In this document: in pieces, positions 11,477 through 21,450 of the stretch
Layout: every line of letters starts with the position of its first letter
How positions within the stretch are numbered: position 1 is the first letter of the stretch
Source: Phlebotomus papatasi
Taxonomy: Eukaryota > Arthropoda > Insecta > Diptera > Psychodidae
Direction of reading: 5' to 3'
Assembly (NCBI RefSeq): GCF_024763615.1
Contig: NC_077222.1
Span: 79,546,001 to 79,610,000 of the forward strand
Length of the DNA: 64,000 nt
The notes under the pieces: model-generated
Database searches by the model: none
What the model saw: the letters and a program-made list of their open reading frames with translations, nothing else
What the model was told of the DNA's origin: nothing
Position numbers and translations under genes: made by a program

Positions 11477-11977
11477 CAACAATAGGGAAAACCGGAAGTC
11501 GTCGGGAAGAGATAATCACTCAGTGAAACACATCAACTATCATCAGAGCTTTCGGCTCGGTCTCCAAGCCTTCATCAGTGGTCAAGTCTTGCAATCTTTC
11601 TCTGAGACTCGTTCAGGGTTTTGGTCAGGATTACACCAGGGCATAAAAGGGAATGGGGGCACTTTTCTGTACTACTGTACTTTTTTTGAGTACTACTAAC
11701 AAAGAGAAATTCCCAGCAAGATTGAAGACGAAATAAGATCCAAAATTGTGCCAAATTAATACAAAAATTTGTAAAATACAGTGTAAGAAAAGTGCCCCCA
11801 TTCCCTTTTATGCCCTGGTGTAATCCTGACCAAAACCCTGAACGAGTCTCAGAGAAAGATTGCAAGACTTGACCACTGATGAAGGCTTGGAGACCGAGCC
11901 GAAAGCTCTGATGATAGTTGATGTGTTTCCCTGAGTGATCATCTCTTCTCGACGACTTCCGGTTTTCCCTATTGTTG
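11477..11977. mobile_element. fold-back element with ~190-bp arms
   Basis: The left arm from 'caacaatagggaaaaccgga' is nearly perfectly complementary to the right arm ending 'tccggttttccctattgttg'; the loop is about 11668-11790. Each arm carries (plus strand in the right arm) CTGATGA (876-882 of the 11 kb block), a 7-bp stem GGCTTGG/CCGAGCC with loop AGA, then GAAA, which resembles a hammerhead ribozyme core as found in Penelope-like elements. GATGGAAAATCC flanks both sides, possibly a target duplication. Confidence 0.75.
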
Positions 11978-12251
11978 ATGGAAAATCCCTTCATTGGTTG
12001 TATATTTCGGGACCGTACATATGCACGTAGGTCACTTATATGGGAAGATGGGTATGCTCACAGAGAGAGGTTTGAAAAACCTAGCCAATAAGGCTGTTTG
12101 GTTTTCTATCTGACTAATCTGACTTTTTTTATTTTCTATAAACAAGATTTAAAGATAGAGCTCTCAATTTTTTTTAATATTTTTCTTGAATATTTAAAGG
12201 CTAAGTATTTACTGTTGAAGATTTAAAGGTGATCTTAACTTCTATAATTCA

Positions 12252-12466
12252 TAGGGGAAAGTACTCTCCCTTCGAACGTTCATGCCTTTGAATAATGTGA
12301 ATTTTCTTTTATTTTTCCTAAGAGACTTACGCATTTCTATTAAATATTAGTTAGGTTATCGTTAATTAATGATAATTACGTGTTAACTATAAATGTCTTA
12401 GGAAAGATGAAAGAAATTCACATTATTCGAAGGCATGAACGTTCGAAGGGAGAGTACTTTCCCCTA
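12252..12466. mobile_element. palindromic MITE 'TAGGGGAAAGTACT'
   Basis: The best-preserved copy: TA, then arms 'cccttcgaacgttcatgcct' and 'aggcatgaacgttcgaaggg', almost fully palindromic over 215 bp. Confidence 0.9.
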
Positions 12467-12577
12467 TTCTTTTTTCTAGAAACTTAAAAATTGATATTGA
12501 AGTGTTTGACGTTCCTTTTTGAAGCTTGTCTTTCAAGCCCTTGAAGCATTGCAGGCTTCCTACTTTTGAACATTACT

Positions 12578-12717
12578 CAAGGGGTAACTCATATTGAAAA
12601 ACCCTCGTCAATTGTCCGAGAAACGCTTCGCGAAACCCGAGAAACCCAAAAATTGCATCGCGAAACCCGAGAAACCAGAAACCCTTGTCAGAAAAAATGG
12701 GAATGAGTTACCCCTTG
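12578..12717. repeat. short element with CAAGGGGTAACT ends
   Basis: Ends CAAGGGGTAACTCAT and ATGAGTTACCCCTTG are inverted. The inside repeats 'gcgaaacccgagaaacc' two to three times. A second copy is at 34567-34745 in the opposite orientation. Confidence 0.75.
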
Positions 12718-14539
12718 ACATTTCTAAAGAAGCCTGACCGATCCTAAACGAAAATTACATTGCGATTTTAATTGTTTTTCTGTTTATTTGTAACTGATCT
12801 AGAACGCACACAGCAAGAGATATCGCTTTACGATTATCAGTGACTTTACCTAAATGGACACGGACACTTTTTAGGAACGATTATTTCCCATCAAATCTCT
12901 TCTTCTCTAAAATAATGTTTTCAACTTTTTTTTAATAACAAATGTCTAAGTCCTCTATAAGAGATAGATCATCCCTTGGATTAGCAATCGTGGTAACTTA
13001 CTTGGCTCGTAAATCATCAAGTCTGCAGCTTGATAGAGTAATGCTCTAAACACAATTACGATTTAAGCCGATAGAAGACATAACATTATTATAATCGAAA
13101 TAATGATTTGACTAAATTCCCATCAGTTTCCTATTAACTAAACCGTTTTTCGGCTTAAGCCGAGAGATGTATTTCGTAAGTCTGTCTCTTGGATTAAGAC
13201 GTAAGTATGCCTAGGGCATAATACACAGCTTAAAAGAACTTCTGATTTAGCTGACGAGTAAATTACGACACTTGCTGATCTAGAAAACGATAGATTTCCA
13301 CGACATGAATCAAATTTGTTTTCTTTTGAAATATTCTGCTACCCTAAAAACAAAAATATGAACCAGTCCCATAATAGTGACTTATTTAACTTTTAATCGA
13401 ATATTTAATTTAAATTACATGCATATTGAATTTTTGGTATATTTAGTAATTGTAGTGCAAAGAAATTTATTGAATCATTGAATTCACTTTGCATTATATT
13501 GTTATTCTTTTTTTTTAGGTAAGAATTTACACCACAATATTTCACCTTATCAACCGAGACATTGTTCTTCCACTTCTGTGCTGTATATTGCGTCATCCCA
13601 TGAAAAACTAATTAGCTTTAAGTTGGATTCCTTGTAAAAGCAACTGACAAGCGCCATTGTTGAGCTTGATATGTATATTTAGCTGTTTTGCATCCAGAGG
13701 CACAGTTACGGAGAAAGAGAGCTTTTCAACCCCCCTCTCTACACTACACTTGATGGGGTTTTGTATTTACAAATTTCATTTAGTGACATACCCGCGACAA
13801 GAGTTCTCCACAATGCGCTTTATGGTGTGTTCCTTCTTTTATTCTTTGTGTCACTAACAGACGCTTTTCCTTACTGTACGATAATTTTCTCATCCAGTGC
13901 TTCTTATAATCGCAATCAACAGCAGCCTCTAAAATCGCGCTTTTTATATAGCATGAAAAAAAAATCATATTCCTCCAATGCGATATCCTTCCATTAGCAT
14001 AATTACATGTACCTTCACAAGGTTCAAAACTACAAAAAAAAATTGTTAATAGCGAAAAGCAAATTTCTAGAAAATTCTCTTTTAAGTTATTTATCACAAA
14101 AGTCATTAGGAGGATTTGTATTCCAGCTAACTGAAAGAGAAGGAATGAAGGATGAAAAAATGCAGGGAATGCGCTAGTAAATATTTGGGTGAATATAGTG
14201 AAGGTGGGTGGATTACAAAATAATTAATAACTGGACTTGGAATTCTGGAGTTTAATCTGGTATGCAAAATTTATAGGGATTTTTGCACTGTATACGAGCA
14301 TAAGCGCATAAACGTTTTGTAATTTGCAGCAAATTTTAAGATCTGCAGTGATGTTAAAAATAACTATTTTAAATATACATGGCATAAAATATATATTTCG
14401 GATTCAGAAACACACATATTTAATTCAATTCCACTCAATTTCAATATTATTATTGCCAAATTGTTATTTGAACCCATTAAATTTTTGCACATTAAGATTT
14501 ATTTATGAGTTTTGCGAATTTCTCATTGGCTAGGTAACA
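12718..14539. other. no gene seen
   Basis: Ordinary AT-rich sequence; the ORFs of 13405-14106 overlap on opposite strands and have no recognisable domain. Confidence 0.4.
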
Positions 14540-14961
14540 TTGGGTAAATGTACCAAATTTTGGCCAGCTTGCAATTTCGGCCACTTTTTTTTCTTCCTTA
14601 AATTTCCATAAAATTTTAGTGTTTTTCATACTCTAGACAGATTATACAATGCAACAAATAATAAATACTCTCTCTGAACGAAATTATGCGAAAAATACTT
14701 TGGAAGAATTCCGGAAAAGCAAGGAACTATGATAATCCAGGTGGAAAAATATTACCTAAAACTGTGTCTATATTTTTACTCATTTTATAATCAATTAAGA
14801 ATAATTTTTAGAGAAAACATAGACGATAACTATTTTCAAGGTTTCAAGAAACGTTCTTTAAAAAAATAACAAAAAATCATGTCGTATGAGAATTATTTTA
14901 TCCAAACCTAAGACTTTGACGCTTTCATGCAACTATGCCGAAATTTGGTACAGTTACCCCT
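14540..14961. mobile_element. MITE, 'CCAAATTTCGGC' family
   Basis: Left 'ttgggtaaatgtaccaaatt' then 'ggccagcttgcaatttcggc'; right complement 'aaggggtaactgtaccaaat' then 'ttcggcatagttgcat'. Internal sequence matches 62207-62854. Confidence 0.8.
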
Positions 14962-14984
14962 TGGTTAAAATGAGAAGATATAAT

Positions 14985-15025
14985 GCCAATATGACATTAT
15001 GACATTATGACAGTATGACATTATG
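14985..15025. repeat. 'atgacatt' microsatellite
   Basis: Four to five imperfect units of 'atgacattatgac', about 10 bp each. Confidence 0.75.
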
Positions 15026-15055
15026 AACTTCAATTTGATATTTGGACTAAAAATA

Positions 15056-15230
15056 ATTATTGGTTTATTACCGGTTTAATTTTGCCTTTGACCTTGAAAA
15101 ACCGTTATAAGAATAATTCAATGGTGTTTTCATATATGGATGAAATATTCCCATAGCATAGGTAATCTCTAAAACATATCCAAAAATTCGAAAGGGCAAA
15201 TTTTCCGGTCATAGTATGTATGGATAAAAT
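15056..15230. repeat. dispersed 'ggtcaaag / accggtt' repeat fragment
   Basis: 'attaccggtttaattt', 'cctttgaccttgaaaaaccg', 'tctctaaaacatatccaaaa' and 'attttccggtcata' are, in complement, the same words as in 752-1640 and 60430-61145. Confidence 0.5.
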
Positions 15231-15349
15231 GTTAATCTAACCTAACCTTTATCCAAATCCAAAATAAATCGCAAAATAATTGTAAAAACTTTGGTCAATT
15301 TTCAGAAAATACAAAAAAAAAACCTTATTTTGAAGAAACAAGGGGAGAG

Positions 15350-15465
15350 TACAGGGTAAAAGAAAAAATATGGAGATAATGTAATGTGAAGATAATGTAA
15401 AAATTTTCTGTTAAAGTAATTGAGAGATGAAATTATTAGCTCATTGGATAATGATTTAAGAGAAG
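15350..15465. repeat. left half of a repeat split by a MITE
   Basis: Matches 11096-11225; the right half resumes at 17135-17215 ('ctcaaacaaaatagtccttc', 'aaaatgtatttcctattctc'). Confidence 0.8.
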
Positions 15466-15519
15466 TAGGGTGGAGTAACCACTTATCGCCATGTTTAGGA
15501 AAAAGAGGAACTAATTTTA

Positions 15520-15739
15520 TTAGAGTAGAATGAACACCTCTTCGACAGGGAACCCCTATTGACACTTTTGTCTGAATGTAGAAATTTATTTAATGTATTT
15601 AATAAAATGTAAGTAATATGGCGTTTTTTTTTCATTAATCTGCGTTTTTCTGTAAGGATAAGTGTTCAAATTCAGAGTAGGGTGTCAATAGGCCCTGACA
15701 CGAGTTCTTAAATTATTAATAGGTGTTCCTTTTACTCTA
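15520..15739. mobile_element. nested MITE 'AAGGAACACCTATTGACAC'
   Basis: TA-flanked, with left 'tagagtagaatgaacacctc', right complement 'tagagtaaaaggaacaccta', and 'attgacac' blocks inside. Compared with 20391-20768, its host has 'ttta' joined to 'atttttaaat' at this point. Relatives: 49275-49465, 62855-63068. Confidence 0.78.
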
Positions 15740-16546
15740 TAAATTTTGAACACTTATTTATTACAAGATGACTCAAATTTCACACAAAATTATTTAGATA
15801 TATTGGCTTTAGGTTCGTTAAAACAATGGTCCTGTAATTTAACGTTGGACTACTCAAAAAACTGATATTTATTAACAATGCAAAAATAACCACTTCGTCG
15901 CCACTTTTCACCGCTTTTCGCCACTTTTGTAACCACTTCTCGCCACCCACTTGAAAAGGTCTAAACTCGATTATTTTAGGCAATGTTATTAAAAGAATAC
16001 AATCAGCATTCTTTTTCCTCAAGATCACTTTATTATTACTCACTATAAAAGATTTTTCTTTGCTTTTATTTAAAAAATTAATTATTGGACTACTGCAGAA
16101 AGTAAAAAAATGCAGATTTGACAACTGAGAATCTTCGTCGCCTATTGAAGAGAAATGGCGACAGGTGGTAAATCAATTCCAGAATATTACCAGTTTCCGC
16201 CATGCCTCATTCTTAATAAATAATATAAAATGAAATATTGCATACTAATTCTCTATACTAATTGTATAGAGGACAGATTGTCCTGTTATTTTCTAATAAA
16301 TTGAATTGAATTGAAGTATTAATTAACTAAATACCAATTTTATGTATTCCACAAGTGTAATTAAATATTCAATGGAAACATTATTTAACCAAAAAGGTAT
16401 AATTTTGCTTGATGAAAATTTGATGACACTTTTAGTATATTTGGTAAGAAATATTGGATTCGATACACTTGCTTAAAATATTACTCTGAAAAATGCTCAA
16501 AATCGTAAATCCAAAACAAATAAATATCATTTTTCGACTCCATACG

Positions 16547-16793
16547 TACTCAGAAAAAAATGTCTTGTTAAACGAACAAATGAATTTTGTTGAAATTTCG
16601 TCAAAAGGATGTTATTTACCAATTTGACAAAACTTTTTCTTACAATTCTTATGGGAAAACACCATTTTGACAAACTTTTAACAAGATCCAGTTGGCCGCC
16701 AATTTGACAAAACTTATTCCCGTATTCTGTATGGAACAACATCCTTTTTACAAACTTGTCTTGTTAATTTGACAAAACATTTTTTTCAGAGTA
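16547..16793. mobile_element. nested MITE 'TACTCTGAAAAAAATGT'
   Basis: Left TACTCAGAAAAAAATGTCTT and right complement TACTCTGAAAAAAATGTTTT, then 'ttgacaaaac' blocks four times inside. Its right TA is the left TA of the next MITE. Confidence 0.78.
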
Positions 16794-17012
16794 GGGGAAA
16801 GCGCGCTACCTTCCGACGATTTATGCTTCGCACAAATCATTTTTTTCAATGTGTTATAAATTAATTTGGCCCATCATTATGTTTTATTTCAGTAGCTAGT
16901 CCAATGCCTCAAATTTTCAGAAAAGAGCTATGGGTGAGATCCATAAGGAACATAGAGAAAAAATTAAATTGTCCGAAGCTTGAGTCGTCGGAAAGTAGCG
17001 CGCTTTCCCGTA
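16792..17012. mobile_element. nested MITE 'TAGGGGAAAGCGCGCTAC'
   Basis: Left TAGGGGAAAGCGCGCTACCT, right complement TACGGGAAAGCGCGCTACTT, TA at both edges, with sub-terminal 'tccgacga' and 'gcttcg'. A relative is at 55217-55440. Confidence 0.85.
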
Positions 17013-17215
17013 GTAGCAGTGAAAATAAAAATAACTTTGCGCTTCATTTATTTTAAAAATCGCGAAAAATAGCTAATTCGATATAAGAGGCGAAAAATGG
17101 GACACTACTGGCGAGAAGTGGTCATTCCACCCTACTCAAACAAAATAGTCCTTCATACTGTTCATATTTTTCGGAAAATTAAAATGTATTTCCTATTCTC
17201 AAAAAGAAAACCTAA

Positions 17216-18861
17216 ACATGGGAGACGAATAAATTTTATGTAAATTTCCAAGAATATTAGCTGAGTTGCTTTACAATTCCAGTTTCATAACGAAATCATA
17301 GGCTGCAGATAATCCGTTTTGTTGGACTCAATACGTTATAAATAAAAAATCTAAATTTCTGGGAAAAAAACATTAAAGTCTAGATTGAAGATTTAAAGAC
17401 AGAAAGGGCAAACATTGTCAGAATTATTCATTGGTCTATACCTTACCTACTGTTGCCGAAGGATGTAATTTTCTCAGACCACAGTGCCATCGTCTTTTCC
17501 CAAATTGACTATACATCGTGTGGTATCCTTGGCAATTTCTTCTTGGGCCCCATCGACATTGAAGAAGTGCGTTGTGTGGAGGAAACCCCCAAAATTATTG
17601 CAAAAGAGAGAAAAGTCATGCATGCAGCTGATAAAGTGTTTTCGAGATGTTGGGTGGTTGCACTGCAGTAAATTCTGGATGTAAGCAATCGAGGTCAAGA
17701 GGGTATTAATATAAAAAGTACATCGTCTGCAGTTTAATTCCCTTGTCACATACAAAATAGGAGATATTTGCAGTCAAATGAGAGTCTCAAGTTGAAAAGT
17801 CAATTTCAATATTTCAATTGATTTGAAAGAATCTGCTGAGTATTTTTTATGCCTTCCATGTCCTCGGAGAAATTTACTGAGATTATAGTGCGAAGGAGGA
17901 TGAGTGAGACGAAGTTCCTCATTCTGAGGCTGGTGATTCGAGAACCAAACTCTCACATCTCAATTGAGTATGAAGCTGAAGCTATCGGAAGCCTCTCGAA
18001 GTCCCATGGGAGTGTTTATGCAGTGACTGGAGAATAAAACACGTTCGAGGATTTATTGCAACTGTAAATCACTATAGCTCGTGTTCATGGAAAATCTCTA
18101 TAGTTTTTACTAGTTTGCAGATTCCATCCCATTTTGAATGCCACATTTTTCCTTCGGGCTGGTTTGGCGTAAGTGTGTGAAGTTATTTACGAGGATTCCC
18201 TGGGATAATACTGCAAACTATGAAACCCAATAAACTATATACACAACACACACCTTTCTTCGTACATTTGAAGAAACTCTGTGAATTTTCAATTGAAGAA
18301 CATACCCTCTTCTTATTTTTCCACTCTGACTAAATCATGTATCTCAGATGCAGATGGAAAAAATTCTCCAAAAAATTCCTATGCGATCTCAATCAATTTC
18401 TGACAGACTTCATGAAAATTCATTTCGAACTCTGTATAATAAAAGGCTTCTCTAGAATTCATTAAGTGGGAACTACTTATATCTTCTATTTCGTGCTCAC
18501 TTTCGATATGAAACGCTCACAGAATATCCGTAGAGTATTTATTATTCCTCAGATTTATTAACCCACCGTGTTCACCATGAGATACTGATAGTACTTGATT
18601 TCGCTTATTTGATGATACTGAATTCGCGATATATTGATTTTATTTTGTTAAGAAAGTTAGAGTATTTACGCAATAATAACCTTATTAGTGAAAATTTTCA
18701 TTATGTATAAATTAATAATTAATATTTATTAAATTAATAATTAATTACCTATAAATTAATTATGTTTAAATTTATTATTGTCACCATAATTCAAAATTTG
18801 TATGACGACAAGAACATAATTTTCCTAAACACATTTTCTAAAATTTATCTATTTTAAATAA
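17216..18861. other. no gene seen
   Basis: The ORFs at 17453-17755 overlap on opposite strands and match no family known to me. No inverted-repeat element was recognised. Confidence 0.4.
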
Positions 18862-19931
18862 TAGGGGAAATGCTTCTAATTTTGCCCAGTTTCTTATTTT
18901 GGACACTTTGAGGATAACATTGGACACTAAAAATAAATTGATTAAAATGATGGATTTTTATTCCAATATTTGATGAATAATGAATTCTATCTAAATATTT
19001 GTTCTTTTTGGAAGATTTTAACACTAAATACGTTAAAATTTGAATATGATTTGAGTTGAAATTGCTTTGTTGAAAATTCAGTGTGAGCAATTGCTTACGA
19101 GAAATATGACAGAACTTCGTGGCTTACTTCAGTCTTATTTAGTTTTGGTGAAGTACTAACAAAGTTTGTTCGCTGTTTTTGAGTGATATTATTGAATATT
19201 CATTGAATATTGTGTTGATTCACGTTACTGATGATTTGTACATTTGACCTGAAGTGAGATTTGCCTTGTGAGTTAGATTTCTCGTGTGAAAAATGGGAAA
19301 TTTTTAAGACATCCACCAGTGAGGTGATGATTCTTATTTTGGACAGGTGTTTTTCTCACGAAATTTCGTGAAGTTTTAGCTTTTGTGATGACTAGGTTGG
19401 ACAAATGCCTGGAGAAACAAAGGAGCATCATCTCTACGAAAGAGATGTAGCGAGAAATGCCCTGAAAGGCTCCCGGAAAGGTCAGGGAATGAGCGAATCT
19501 ACACGTACTTGGAGTATCGAAGTCAACTCACTTTAATGAATGATATGGAAAGTTTCCGGGCTTCTGTGACATTCTACGTTTCCCTTACATGAACAGGAAG
19601 AGGACTTGGTAAGATTGGTTCATCAAATGAAGAACAATGGGCATCCTATTGAGGCGGATTATCTGTCCAAATTTACAGACAAGTTGTAAAAATTAATAAC
19701 CAAGTTGTCCAAAATAAGAGTCAAATTCACCTCTACATATCAATTCATTTTTAAACGTATTAAAACTAATTTTAGTAAAAATGAGATGATAAATAGCTTG
19801 TCAAGTTTCTAAACAATCCTTCTGAAAAGAGAGTAACAAAAAAAGTCAATTAGTATTGAAAATATCGCACTTCAAACTTAGGATATCGATGCTTATATGC
19901 AGACTGTCCAAAATTATGAGCACTTCCCCTA
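18862..19931. mobile_element. 1.07-kb MITE 'TAGGGGAAATGCTT'
   Basis: Left TAGGGGAAATGCTTCTAATT, right complement TTAGGGGAAGTGCTCATAAT, TA-flanked. Inner inverted words 'cttattttggacac' and 'gtccaaaataagag' recur. No ORF of transposase size. Confidence 0.82.
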
Positions 19932-20390
19932 ATACCCGTACAAATTTAATGAATAATCATCACAATTTCTATGCAGAGAATTTTAGTGGAAAAAAAAGCG
20001 TGAGTCGCAAAATGCATCTGGCTTCTCATTAAGGATTTATCCTCTCAACTTGCTTCTTAATGACTTTTCTTAGTATTTACAAGTTTGCAGGATATCAAAC
20101 TAAAACTTTAATCACATGCTACAAATCTATTGTGCTTGTAGTGTGACTAAAGCTTTTACCCATTCCAAAAAAACTCCCGCATGCAGAAGTTAAATAAGGA
20201 ATTCATCGGAGGAACTTTTAGACAAGAATAGTAATTCCACGAAGTAATCAGACTATAGATTTAAGCTAAATTTCTTTACAGTCCTCTAACTACATTCTAT
20301 GATAAAACAGTCTTAACTCAAATTAGAAAATGTATTATCACAGAACATAGATTAGATTCAGAGCAAAAGAAAGCTATAAATATAAATATG

Positions 20391-20768
20391 TAGGGTAGAG
20401 TAACCACTTATCGCCACTTTTAGGAAAAACTGAAATTAATTTAATTATAATTTTTAAATCCTTTTTATAAAGTAACTTAAATTTGACACAAAGTTACATA
20501 GATAAATATGTTATCTATAGATATATCAAACTAATAGCCCCTCAATTTAAAGGTGGATTACTTAAAAAAATATATTTTTATTAAAAAATCAGAAACAACC
20601 ACTTCTTGCCACCTACTTTAATAGGCCCAAACTCAATTATTTTGGACAATATTATTAAAAATATATATTCAGCGTTGCTTTTTCTTCCTGATATCCTTTT
20701 TATTACTCGTATTATATGATTTTTCTTCGATTTAACTATATATGACGAGAAGTGGTGACACCACCCTA
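20391..20768. mobile_element. MITE 'TAGGGTRGAGTAACCACTTA'
   Basis: Left TAGGGTAGAGTAACCACTTA, right complement TAGGGTGGTGTCACCACTTC, with 'tatcgccac' and 'cttgccac' blocks. It is an uninterrupted relative of 15466-17134. Confidence 0.85.
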
Positions 20769-20778
20769 TAATCGAAAT

Positions 20779-20850
20779 ACGGCTTACAAGTTTCGCACAT
20801 CCTCTGAATTCGAACATTTCATATTTTTCCCAAATTCCTTTAATGAATTT
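20779..20850. repeat. half MITE of the 'GGCTTCGCACATACTCTG' family
   Basis: 'tttcgcacatcctctgaatt' and 'cgaacatttcatatttttcc' parallel the left half of 61832-62009; no right half was seen. Confidence 0.5.
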
Positions 20851-20979
20851 GACTTATTTTTTTTCTGGAAATTAAGAATTTTTAAATTCAGGATTAAATT
20901 AAAAATTTAAATTAAGTGAAATAAATTAGGAAAGACTTAATATCGTCTTGTCAGAATATATTTTTAGCATTTTTAGCAA

Positions 20980-21450
20980 AATTCGTTTTTGTTTGCTTTT
21001 CGGGTACTCCTTGATCCGCTGTACCTTCCCTGTAAATATTATACCGAACAATTAATTAATCCCAAAGTCATATGAGTTTAAAATTTCAGCTTGAAATAGC
21101 CCTCCTATAAAGTTGGCCATTCGCGACTTATTCGTTTTATATTCTGGGCAGTCGATATTTTAGCGATATTAGCTATTGAAATATATTGCCATAGGTCAGA
21201 TCAACGACTCAGAATAGAAGTCGAACAACTCGATTTTTTACAAAAAAAAACGTTTTATTCGTCTTTTGTATACTTCTTTCTCTACCTTCCCTGTGAATAT
21301 TATACCTGAAAGATAATTATTTCCAAAGTTATAGAGATTTTACATCTCAAAAATTCTATACTCTGCATGTAAAATTTCAGCTTCATATCGCTCTTTTGTA
21401 AAATTTACCAACTGCGAGTTATTCGTTTCTTATTCTGAGCAATCGAGATT
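20980..21450. repeat. tandem duplication, period ~270 bp
   Basis: 'accttccctgtaaatattat' near 21024 and 'accttccctgtgaatattat' near 21283; likewise 'aaatttcagcttgaaatagc' and 'aaatttcagcttcatatcgc', and 'gacttattcgttttatattc' and 'gagttattcgtttcttattc'. Confidence 0.75.

Larger units (their letters stand above)
15466..17134. mobile_element. MITE 'TAGGGTGGAGTAACCACTTA' with three nested MITEs
   Basis: Ends TAGGGTGGAGTAACCACTTA and TGGTCATTCCACCCTA with TA at both edges. A 378-bp relative at 20391-20768 lacks the nested parts. Inside lie 15520-15739, 16547-16793 and 16792-17012. The flanks match the uninterrupted repeat at 11096-11280, which proves the TA duplication. Confidence 0.88.
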
